Assembly (NCBI RefSeq): GCF_030272615.1
Contig: NC_081407.1
Coordinates: forward strand, 151,673,048-151,737,047
Reading direction: 5' to 3'
Length of the DNA: 64,000 bases
Source: Cryptomeria japonica
Taxonomy: Eukaryota; Streptophyta; Pinopsida; Cupressales; Cupressaceae
The notes under the pieces were generated by a model, which saw nothing but the letters and a program-made list of their open reading frames with translations, did not search any database and was not told where the DNA came from. This document shows, piece by piece, positions 1 through 8,817 of the stretch (position 1 is its first letter; each line of letters begins with the position of its first letter). Made by a program: the position numbers and the translations under genes.

Positions 1-333
1 GTGTTTTCTAAACTTTGTTTCGATCACATCCATTGTTCATGTTGAAGCATTTTTGAAGAATAGTTTTCTCAGAAATATTTGTGAACCATTAGCCTCTCAT
101 CTAAGAATGAAGTAGGTAGCCTTATGTGCTTTCAGGTTAAAAGCATACCAATTTAGTTTAATTAGATTATTCCCTGAATAACTAATGGAGGGAGCTGTAC
201 CTATCAAAAATTCAGAGGGAAGTGGTGTATGTCACACTTACCCAACTGTTTAGTTGAACCTTTGTCTTTCAAAGAAGGCGACAGAGTTTAAAACAATTTT
301 ATTTGAAGAAAGGCAAAAATCTGTTCACTAACA
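1..333 (+). repeat. 5' LTR of element A (3' part only)
   Basis: This segment matches 12481-12816 with scattered substitutions and ends in ACTAACA just before the primer-binding site. TG...CA ends are expected, but the TG end lies upstream of the window. Confidence 0.85.
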
Positions 334-339
334 GATTTT

Positions 340-357
340 TGGCAACTCTGCTGGGGA
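340..357 (+). promoter_or_regulatory. Primer-binding site of element A (tRNA-Arg type)
   Basis: TGGCAACTCTGCTGGGGA begins 6 nt after the LTR end. It resembles the TGGCGACTCTGC site of Ogre/Tat elements, which is complementary to a tRNA-Arg 3' end, with one difference at the fifth base. Confidence 0.7.
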
Positions 358-553
358 GTGTCAAACATTCAATAGATTAGTATGTTACATGCATGTTAGA
401 ATTGAACTCATAACCAACAACATCAATAGGTTTTCTTTGTTTGGAAAGAGATTTAAAAAAACAAACAAGGGGTGAACGGTTGAAAAGAATTTCCATAACT
501 CAGAATATTGTTGTGGTAGAAAGAGTTGTTTAGGGACCCTAGAAGGGACAACA
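358..553 (+). other. Untranslated leader of element A
   Basis: This spacer lies between the primer site and the first open stretch of the gag frame. No separate gene is visible in it. Confidence 0.5.
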
Positions 554-1861
554 TTGGATTCTCATCCTTATACCATATCACAAAGGAGAGAGGGAGTTGT
601 TGATGATTGTTTTGAAGAATTCCAAGGGTTATCATTTTCCACAAATTTCACTCCCAAGAGGAACGCGAAAAGTAGACCTTCTTCTCCTACTAGAACTATT
701 CCCAAGGTACCTTCCTCTTCTAGCCATTGGCAAGCATTAATTCTTTTTGGAATTCAAGCCCCTGCTCTTGTAACTATTTACCCTATTTTCATTATGGCCC
801 AACCATGAGGTGTCGCAGTCAGGCCTCTTGCTCTTAGAGCCCATAATCCTCTTCCAAAAGGGGCTAGGGATGTTTTACCTAAATTTAATGGAGATGGGAA
901 AATCCCGGTTGAAGAACATTTGAATTCCTTCAATGTAGCCACTGGAATACTGACAGTACAACATGAAGATGTGGCTATTAGGCTTTTCGCTCAAACTCTT
1001 ACTGAGGGAGCAGCAAATTGGTTCAATCATCTATAGGCCGAATCTATAACTGATTGGCAAACAATGAAAACTGCTTTTGAGAAACGATTCAAGAGTGTTG
1101 ATGATGAGCACTTACTTTTGGCTTAGCTCACACAAATGAAGAAGGAGATTCATGAGCCAATGAGAGACTATGTAGCAAGGTATAATAAGATTATCCATAA
1201 AATTCCCCAGGATAAAAGACCAATTGCTGATAACCGACAATGTTTCTTCATCAACTCTATGCCTCCTGATGTTGGTTTCCATCTTAGAAGAAATAGGCCA
1301 GCTGATTTTGATACTGCACAAAACTAGGCTGTAGAGCTTGAAGATGATTTAATAACAGTCGGGAAGTGGAGAAAAGATGTGCAAATTCCTCAAGGTCAAT
1401 CTCAAGCTTCCACCTCTTTGACCGATCCAGTTGTTCAAAGACTAGTCAATGATATGATTGCTTTGAAGAGGCAAATACTGAAACCTGGAGTCTCCTACCC
1501 ACAACCCTATCAAGATATAAGTAGAAAATAACTAAACTAGTATAATTATGGGCGTTCTTTGCAATTGCCTGCTGCCCCTCAAAGATTGCAAATAGAGGCT
1601 CCTCTTGATGATAAAGGTGTTATGTGCTCTTTTCACCTTACTACAAATCATGATGGGAGTTCTTGTCCTAATATGATAAGGCATGTTCAAATGAAAATCA
1701 CGAAGGATGAACTAGGTGAGTTCACTGAAGCAGATAAGATTCAAGAAGTACCTGGCGACTCTGGATTATTCTACCTTGAATATGAATCAGATTCAGAAAG
1801 AGGTGGTAATATTTTATTAACTCTTGAAGATCTTGCATGTGCAATCCTTACAAGGAATTAA
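554..1861 (+). pseudogene. gag: gag of element A (retrotransposon capsid), broken by stops
   Basis: Reading in the frame of base 554 gives a gag polyprotein with a capsid core at about 880-1330. Seen there are FNGDGK, an AANWF block and a MRDYVARY-like motif, typical of the Retrotrans_gag family that forms the virus-like particle. In-frame stops are at 806 (TGA), 1034, 1124 and 1325 (TAG), 1529 (TAA), 1538 (TAG), and 1859/1862 (TAA, TGA). There are no frameshifts, and several stops are one C-to-T change from CAG or CGA, which suggests methylation-driven decay. No CCHC zinc knuckle is seen. The true start codon is uncertain; the open frame begins near 554. The protease follows in the same frame, so gag-pol was probably one polyprotein. 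Confidence 0.82.
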
Positions 1862-1885
1862 TGAACCTCCCAACCTGCTCCTTTT

Positions 1886-2800
1886 GTGACTTCTACTGGA
1901 ACTAGTTTCAAGGGTAAGAGTCTTGTGAGTAATGATTCCCCCTTTCATGCAAAGACTCCTAAAGTTAAGATTTTACAAAGAAATTTTGAAAGTAAAAATA
2001 ATTCTTCTCCTTCCCCCTCCTTTGACATAATTGAATTTTGTAAAGCTTCAACTGTTCAACTTTCCACTGCTAAATATTTGAAACTGAACCTGAAGGAATT
2101 AGACAAACTAGTCAAGTATGTAAAAGGAGATTCTACCTCAGAGTCCTTAGTGCATAAATGTGTGGTTGATAGTGATTTTTTTACTGCTGAAACACCTACA
2201 TTTGCCTCTTGCCCTTCCACTGATTTGATTACTCCTTGTGCCTTCCACAATGCTGAAGATAAACTTGACATTGAAGTTCTAAAGCTTGAACCTTTTTATA
2301 TCTCCCTCCTCCTGAATGGTCAAAAGCTTAGCAATTGTATTATAGATTTAGGGGCCTTAGATAACATAATGCCATCATCTATTGCTAGATCTTTAGGTTT
2401 AACACTTACTAAGACATTTGGGAGATGTTATTCAATGGATGGGAAGCAAGTCCCTCTCATTGGACAGGTAAAGGATGCTTAGACAGTACTGGCAGCATGT
2501 CCTGATAAAAGGGTAAAATTGACCATTTTGGTTGCTGACATTCCTGCAAGTTATGGGATGCTCTTGAGCAGGACTATCTGTAAAGAACTTGGAGGTGAAA
2601 TTAAGATGGATTGGTCAAAAGCTATCATCCCACTAGGAAAACAGAAGATCAAACTTGAACCCGAGCCGAAGAATAAATATATAGTCTTTCCTTCTGATAA
2701 TCCCAAAGCCCAGATTCTATTCCAAGAATGTGAATTTGGAAATTATCTCATTCTTGCACCTGATAAAAAAGAATTGGAAGAAGCAATCGATGAACAAGGT
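1886..2800 (+). pseudogene. Aspartic protease of element A pol, broken
   Basis: This stretch continues the gag frame. A retropepsin-like core is at about 2280-2640: YISLLLNG, then IIDLGALDNIMPSS where active families have IIDSGAS, so the catalytic D-S/T-G triad now reads D-L-G. Downstream, FGRCYSMDG and ILVADIPASYGMLLSR match the second half of such proteases. A TAG stop at 2480-2482 cuts the domain. The role in the family is to cleave the Gag-Pol polyprotein in the particle. The upstream part (1886-2270) is a serine-rich spacer with no recognised domain. Confidence 0.8.
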
Positions 2801-2802
2801 GA

Positions 2803-3240
2803 ACTATGGCAAATAGAATTTGATGGAAGTTGCGCCAACTCTGGCTCAGGAGCAGGGGTAGTTTTGCTTTCCCCCAATGGTAACATTTTTCCTTTTTCTT
2901 TCAAGTTGGATTTCAAGAATACTAATAACACTGCAGAATATGAGGTATTACTTTTAGGATTGAATGAAGCCAAATATAAGGGTATAAAATTGCTTAAGGT
3001 GAAAGGTGATGCTGAACTGATTGTCAAATAGGTGAGGAATGTTTATTCTTTTAAGAAGGATAGACTGAAACATTATAGAAACATGGTTTGGGATGAGATA
3101 GAATTTTTTGATGCTTTCTCAATTGAAGCTATACCAATGGAGCACAACACTAGGGCAGATTCATTGGCCATTTTAGCTTCTCTCTTGTTACCACACCCAG
3201 ATTTTAAGGATGATTCTTATAGGATTGAAATTATTTATTG
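2803..3240 (+). pseudogene. Archaeal-type RNase H (aRNH) of element A, located upstream of RT
   Basis: An RNase H fold is readable with all four acidic positions: IEFDGSCANSGSGAG (first Asp), NTAEYEVLLLGL (Glu), KGDAELIVK (Asp) and NTRADSLAILAS (last Asp). A TAG at 3029-3031 falls between the third and fourth. This form, including the EHNTRAD/ALA tail, is the second archaeal-type RNase H of Tat retrotransposons, distinct from the Gypsy RNase H found at 4586-5011. In element E of this window the same domain lies after the Gypsy RNase H, as usual for Tat. Here it sits between protease and reverse transcriptase in the same frame as both. The family degrades the RNA strand of RNA/DNA hybrids during reverse transcription. 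Confidence 0.85.
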
Positions 3241-3415
3241 GCCTAGTGTCCCTGACAACATGAATCATTGGCAAGTATTTGATATAGATGCTCAGATTAA
3301 GGATTTTCTAGAGTGCACCCTTTCATTTGCCCAATCATATTTTGAAGGTTCTGAAGATAATTGCAAAGAATTTTGTCCAGACCCTAGTATTGATTCAGAT
3401 AAGAATTTCATTTAG

Positions 3416-4483
3416 TTGAAAGGGAACAAAATTCCAAAAGGTTTGGTGACTCTAGAAAGGTTTTTCACCCGTAATGATGTGTTCACTGGAAATAAATCTC
3501 CTGATGATGACAGAAAGGGAACTTGTGAAAGGATCAATCTTGGTGATGAATCTAATCCTAAAATGGTAATGATTGGAAAATGTTGTTCGTCTGAGGAAAA
3601 ACGAATGCTTAATGAGTTACTGAAAGAATACATTGATGTGTTTGCTTGGTCTTATGATGATTTGAAAGAATCTAGGAATGGCCAGTTTCAACATCAAATT
3701 CCGTTGAAGCCTGGTGTTTCTCCTTTTAGATAAAAACTGAGAAATTTCAATCCCATGATGGCAGACGCGATTTTTAAGGAAGTAGATAAAATGCTTAAAG
3801 CCAGAATTATATATCCAATTCATCACTCTACTTGGGTAGCCAATATAGTGCCTATGAGGAAGAAGAACAGGGAAATTCGGATTTGTGTGGATTTTTGCAA
3901 TCTGAACCAGGCAAGTCTCAAAGATAATTATGCTTTACCCAATATGGATCATATTTTGCAGACAGTAGCTAGGTTGGAAATGATGTTGATGTTAGATGGT
4001 TTTTCTGGTTACAATCAAATTGGTGTTGCAGAGAATGAACAACACAAGATAGCATTCATCACTCCATGGGGAACATTCACATATAATTGTATGCCATTTG
4101 GTTTGATTAATGCCGGAGCGACTTTTCAAAGGGCCATGGATTCTTCTTTTAGGGATTTTCGTGACATAATTATTGTTGTTTACCTAGATGACTTGATCGT
4201 GTTTTCTAAAGATAGGAAGAATCATCTCAAAGATCTGAAGGCAATTCTACAACGTTGTCGAGAACATGGTATCTCCTTGAATCCAAAGAAGTCAATTTTC
4301 TGTGTAACTGAGGGCAAATTATTGGGGCATATTGTTTTGAAAGAAGGTGTCAAGATTGATCCTGATAGAGTCAATGCAATTCAACATCTCAGCCTACCTT
4401 CAAATCAGACTAGAGTAAGGTCATTTTTCGGCCAGGTAAATTTCCTAAGAAGGTTTGTACCCGAATTTCACTCAACAAGCTAA
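3416..4483 (+). pseudogene. Reverse transcriptase of element A
   Basis: A linker (3416-3640) leads to YIDVFAWSYDDL, the usual start of a Gypsy RT. It is followed by WVANIVPM, RICVDFCNLN (first catalytic Asp), the MPFGLINAGATFQRAMD fingers/palm block, and VYLDDLIVFS with the catalytic YLDD. The tail has LLGHIV and VRSFFGQVNFLRRFVP, where the connection domain begins. Stops are at 3413 (TAG), 3731 (TAA) and 4481/4484 (TAA, TGA). The catalytic residues survive although the frame is broken. The product in active relatives copies element RNA into cDNA inside the particle. Confidence 0.9.
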
Positions 4484-5011
4484 TGATATGCTTGGTAGTT
4501 TCTACAAATTAGCACCCGAATTTAAAAAGATTTTGTCATATACTGTTATGCCTCAGAACATAAAATGTAAGGAATATTATTACAGGTGGATGAATCTGGG
4601 GTTGAAGCACCTATAGCGTTCATGAGTGTCCCTCTCAAGAAGCATGAACTTAAGTATTCACTTTCAGAGAAACAAGCTTTTGTTGTGGTTAAAGTTGTAA
4701 AACAATTCCGGTGTTATATTTTGCATTCTCATTCTGTGGTTTTTGTTCCAGATTCTACAGTGAAGAGTATTTTGACTCAGTAAGAAGTTAGACTCAATAA
4801 AAGGGCGATGTGGGTAACCAAAATTCAAGAATATGATCTAGATATTCATCCTACAAAGACGGTTAAAGGACAAGGCTTATGCAAATTAATAGCAAAAAAT
4901 AAGATGGAGATTGAAAAAGAGCCACAATTGACTCTGTTTATTGGGTTGCAAGATACATGGTTTTTTGATGTAGCCTATTTTTTGACCTACGGTAGTTGTC
5001 CGAGTCATTTG
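4484..5011 (+). pseudogene. Gypsy-type RNase H of element A, 5' part eroded
   Basis: From 4586 the frame gives APIAFMSVPLKKHELKYS and LSEKQAFVVVKVVKQFR, the standard Ty3/Gypsy RNase H with the E of the EKQA block. VWVTKIQEYDLDIHP and LCKLIAKNK follow. A TAA at 4781-4783 interrupts it. The beginning of the domain, which should carry the first Asp, is not readable at 4484-4585, where the frame is disturbed. The domain ends where insertion X begins, and its frame resumes at the first base after X. Confidence 0.8.
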
Positions 5012-6491
5012 TGATAGTTCTGATACTAATTGTTAAGTACAGATGCCAAGCTAACAAGATGAGAGGGGGGGGGGGTGAATCATACAAACTTAATCTTCAA
5101 TATATTCAATAGATTCAACCTCGATAGCTTAAACAGATATATGTAATCAAAACTGTAAAACATACAACCTTAAGAACACATAATCATAACAACACTCATA
5201 ACACTAGATTTAACGTGGAAACCCAAATAGGGAAAAACCACTATGGGATTTCAGACCCACTAAGAAATATACTCTTCTAGAGTATGCTCAGTTAAAAGCA
5301 AATCCTGTTAAAAATTACAAACACATTGCTAGATGTGACTCGGTTAAGGGATTTCCCTCAGATCTGTTAGGATCTTCACCTTGTTAGAGGTGACCTTGTT
5401 AAAGGGTTTCAAACACTCAATCAGAATGTCACCTTGCTAGAGGATTTACAAATAAGACTGTTAAGTCCACTTGGTTAAGAGATTTTCTGTCACTTACAAA
5501 TAAACAACAATAATGAGTATGTCTGCAACTTTGCATCTATAAATGCTAAAGCAGATTCTTATTTGCTCAATACAATCTAGTCATAGGACTTATCTTGTCC
5601 CTCTGCTAGGCTCCTTACTCTATTATTCAAACAGGTCTTCAAGCTTCTGTGCTTGGTAATCACTATGTAGCATCCCTATGCTTACACTTGCCCGCATACA
5701 TTGTTTATCAACAGTTCCTTATTTATAAACAATTTGCTAATCGCTTAATCTCTTTGATCATATTTCCCATGATCAATCATAGCCATCAGATCTTCAATCT
5801 TGACCAGGTTCAATGTATCCTTCGATCGGAAAACATTTTACCTCGCCTTGGAACTTGCATATATTTCTTGGAACTTGTGCTAGGGTATTGCGGTTTAATC
5901 TAAGCTATAGATCTTCCTGTCGATCTTCCATTGCCATAGTTCCTTAACAAACTTCATACATGTTGTATCAATCATTTAATCATAACCAGCTCATCAACTT
6001 CCATCATTAAATAATGCATGTATACATCCAATGCATTCTGTTATTACTCGGTAAATACTAAACTTCACTCGGTAGACATTCCGCCTTCATTAACCGATAG
6101 TGATAACCTTAGGGTTTACCGACTAGGTTCCTTGCTCGGTAACATAGTATAGTATTAACCTTACAAACAATAGCATATGTAGGATATCAAAACAATCTAA
6201 ACAACATGATCTCATCATTGTCTAACTTGGTAATAGTTGCCCATTGAATAAATTATTCCTCCCCTTATTCATCACAAACATACTTCTTAAGATATGGCAA
6301 CATCATACTAAATCAGAAAATCAATTTCTTGACATCAATGACAAAATAATATTGTGAAGACAGTAAACATCCTTAATCAGTTATATCCATAATTATCAAC
6401 AACCTTCTCAATATCCTAATTGAAATGCCAACAATCTCTTATAAGCTGTTATAATGCCACCAATCTCTTATTGTCTGTTATAATGCCAACA
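5012..6491 (-). mobile_element. Insertion X: LTR-like sequence with attached primer site, in element A
   Basis: The 1480-bp block is flanked by ATTTG at 5007-5011 and again at 6492-6496. Removing it with one ATTTG restores the pol frame between RNase H and integrase, so the ends are certain. On the minus strand it begins TGTTGGCATTATAAC, like the LTRs of B and C. The LTR-like part would end ...CTTAACA at 5031. A further 19 bases (5012-5030) resemble the initiator-Met primer site (ATTAGTATCAGAAC versus ATTGGTATCAGAGC) and end in CA. It shares the G-run plus GTGAAT and 'TTGCTAGAGGATTT' motifs with B, C and F LTRs. No coding region is visible. It is probably a Copia-type solo LTR produced by an unusual deletion. 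Confidence 0.85.
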
Positions 6492-6493
6492 AT

Positions 6494-7699
6494 TTGTCAA
6501 CTAAAGAACAAAGGAATCTCAAGTTAAAAGCAGCCAAGTATGTTATTTGGCATGATATTTTATATAAAAAAGGTTTGGATGGTGCCTATTTGAGGTGTGT
6601 AGATAAGCCTCAACAGCAGAAGCTTCTGGAAGTTTATCATGGGGAAGCCTGTGGTGGACATTTCTCATCCTCAGTAACCGCTTTCAAGATTTTAAGAAAT
6701 TGCTTTTATTGGCCTGGTATGTTTTGTGATGCATATACATATGTTAAGGGATGTGAAAAATGTCAACTCTTTTCCAAGAAACCACATTTAGCTTCTCTAC
6801 CTTTAAGGCCTATGGTAGTGGATGATCCCTTCAAACAATGGGGTATTGATTTCATTGGTCCAATAAATCCTCATGCCAGTGCTGGTCATATGTATATTCT
6901 GATAGCAATGGACTATTTTACTAAGTGGGTGGAGGTTGTCCCTACTAAGAAGGTGAACTCAGAGGTTGTATGTAATTTTCTCAAAGATTGCATCCTTGTC
7001 CGTTTTGGGGTCCCTCAGAAGATTGTTGCAGATAATGCATCGTATTTCTCCTTTGAAGAATTGACTATGTTCTGTTATGAACATCAAATCTCTCTTTCAC
7101 ATTCCTCTGATTACTTTCCGCAAGGAAATGGATTGGCAGAATCGAGCAACAAGAACCTGGTAGCAATCATGAAGAAGTTAGTTGATGATAACGCTCAGAA
7201 TTGTCATAAAAAGGTATATGAAGCCTTATGGGTAGATAGAATTACCCCTAAAAGAGCCATTGGAATGGCACCTTTTGAGCTAGTCCATGGGATTGGTGCA
7301 AAAGTTTCTTTACCCCTAGAATTGTCAACAGCCAAGCTTCAAACTGTAATTGAGGATTCCTTTTTCCAAAATGCTCTAGAGAAGAGAGTTATGTATTTGA
7401 TGAGGTTGGAAGAGGAAAGAGAGATGTTAGTGGATAGAATTACTAAGCATCAGAACAGGGTGAAGAAGATCTTTGATATGAGAGCTCAGCAAAGAGGTTT
7501 CCTTAAAGGAGATGAAGTTTTGTTGTGGGACAAGAGAAGGGAACCAAAGGGTGCCCATGGAAAATTTGACTCATTGTGGAAAGGTCCATTCAAGATCCAT
7601 GAAGTAGTGGGACCAAATGCGTTCAGACTGAATTATTCTGATGGAACGGTTATACCCTATACCTATAATGGGTAGGATCTCAAGCTCTACAAAATTTGA
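6494..7699 (+). pseudogene. Integrase of element A, nearly intact
   Basis: This is a 393-codon open stretch in the same frame as RT. The zinc-binding HHCC region is at about residues 40-95 (YHGEACGGH ... GCEKCQLF). The D-D-E core shows WGIDFIGP, ADNASYF and PQGNGLAESSN with all three acids present. The C-terminal part reads GDEVLLWDKRR, GKFDSLWKGPF and NAFRLNYSDG, as in Gypsy integrases without a chromodomain. The only stop is a TAG at 7673-7675, eight codons before the natural TGA at 7697-7699. The family inserts cDNA into the host chromosome and makes 5-bp duplications. Confidence 0.9.
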
Positions 7700-8817
7700 A
7701 ATCTGTGGTTAAGAGTTCCTGTACATAGTAGATTAGTCGTTTGTTTTGTGTCTATTAGGTGTGTGTCCTCTTTCCCCCCTTTCTATTTTTGCTATGTGAA
7801 ACCAGAGATTTAGAGTTCTTTGCATTTTTCACAAAATACAATCCCCAGTCAGAGCCAATGTTATCTCGTCATTGATCCTTCATAGCAGGAGTAAATCACC
7901 CTACAAAATTTTATTTGAGTCTATATCTTTCTAGAAATTCCTTGGTTCAATCCTAAATCCATTTGTAAATTGTCTCTTAATTTGTAGCGCAAAGTTTAAA
8001 TGGTTTGTTTGAACCCCGTGAACTCATTGAACCATTTTGAAGGGAGTTCATAATGTTCATTTAGGTTCCACAGGTTCTAAGGTGTCTAAAAGGTTTTCAT
8101 GCTAACGTTCACTCAAAGTGTTTTGCAGCGGTTCTTTTTCATGGTCGCGTATGATGTGTTATATCCTCTTTCTCCAGGCTGTGAACCCTTTGAACCTAGT
8201 TCAAACAGTTCAGTGGTGTTCAACATGTTCAATGAAGTTCAAAGATCAGTGGCACTTAACAGAGTTAATCCTTTCAAAGATAATTTTCTTGGCATAGTGT
8301 ACACCTTGAACTACCTGAACTCTCATGAAGACAGGTCAAATTGTTCAGGCGTGTTCAAATCAGGTGGGTCCCATGGACTAAAAGACATGATGGTGCATTT
8401 ATTTCTAAGTATGATGAAGATTGAACCATATCTCGGGTGACGTCAACTAGTTGAGTTTTCAAGGCAAGTAATCATTTTTGGGAATTGGCGGTTACTCCAA
8501 AAATGCCGCCATGCATTCAATGCATGTGTGTGATGTCCAATCCCAATGCTCAACACATTTGAGTTGACGATTGAAATTAATGCACTTAATAAGTGCGTAT
8601 CACTTCTTTTGCTATAAGGTATGAAGTGATTAATTTTTGAAAACTTGTTCTTCATTGCCGCGGAGTTTTTGGATAGATGGTTTGTTTGCCGGTAGTCATT
8701 TGATTGGTCTCAACTGTGAAGGTGAGTTTGTTTCCTGTCCTCTCCAATGATTTTTACCTTCTTTTCCTCTCTCATACTAGAATTTCCTGGGAAAATAAGG
8801 GTTGTTGTTTATGAATT
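7700..8817 (+). other. Spacer between integrase and aORF of element A
   Basis: I see no domain here. Open frames are short. Bases 8000-8370 are unusually dense in GTTCA and TGAAC pentamers (about 17 in 370 bp, both orientations). A T/C-rich stretch near 7765-7785 and the splice-like signals at 8722 and 8780 are the only other landmarks. Confidence 0.5.
8722..8780 (+). promoter_or_regulatory. Possible splice donor (8722) and acceptor (8780) before the aORF
   Basis: GAAG|GTGAGT at 8721/8722 is a good donor match. A pyrimidine tract ending CTCATACTAG at 8780 is a good acceptor match 37 nt before the aORF ATG. The 59-nt interval is short for a plant intron, so the acceptor may instead pair with a donor in the leader to make a subgenomic aORF mRNA. 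This is inference. Confidence 0.35.

Noticed and set aside
1-8100. Element A as an integrated pararetrovirus
   Set aside because: It has LTRs, a tRNA-Arg-type primer site and a D-D-E integrase, and no movement protein.
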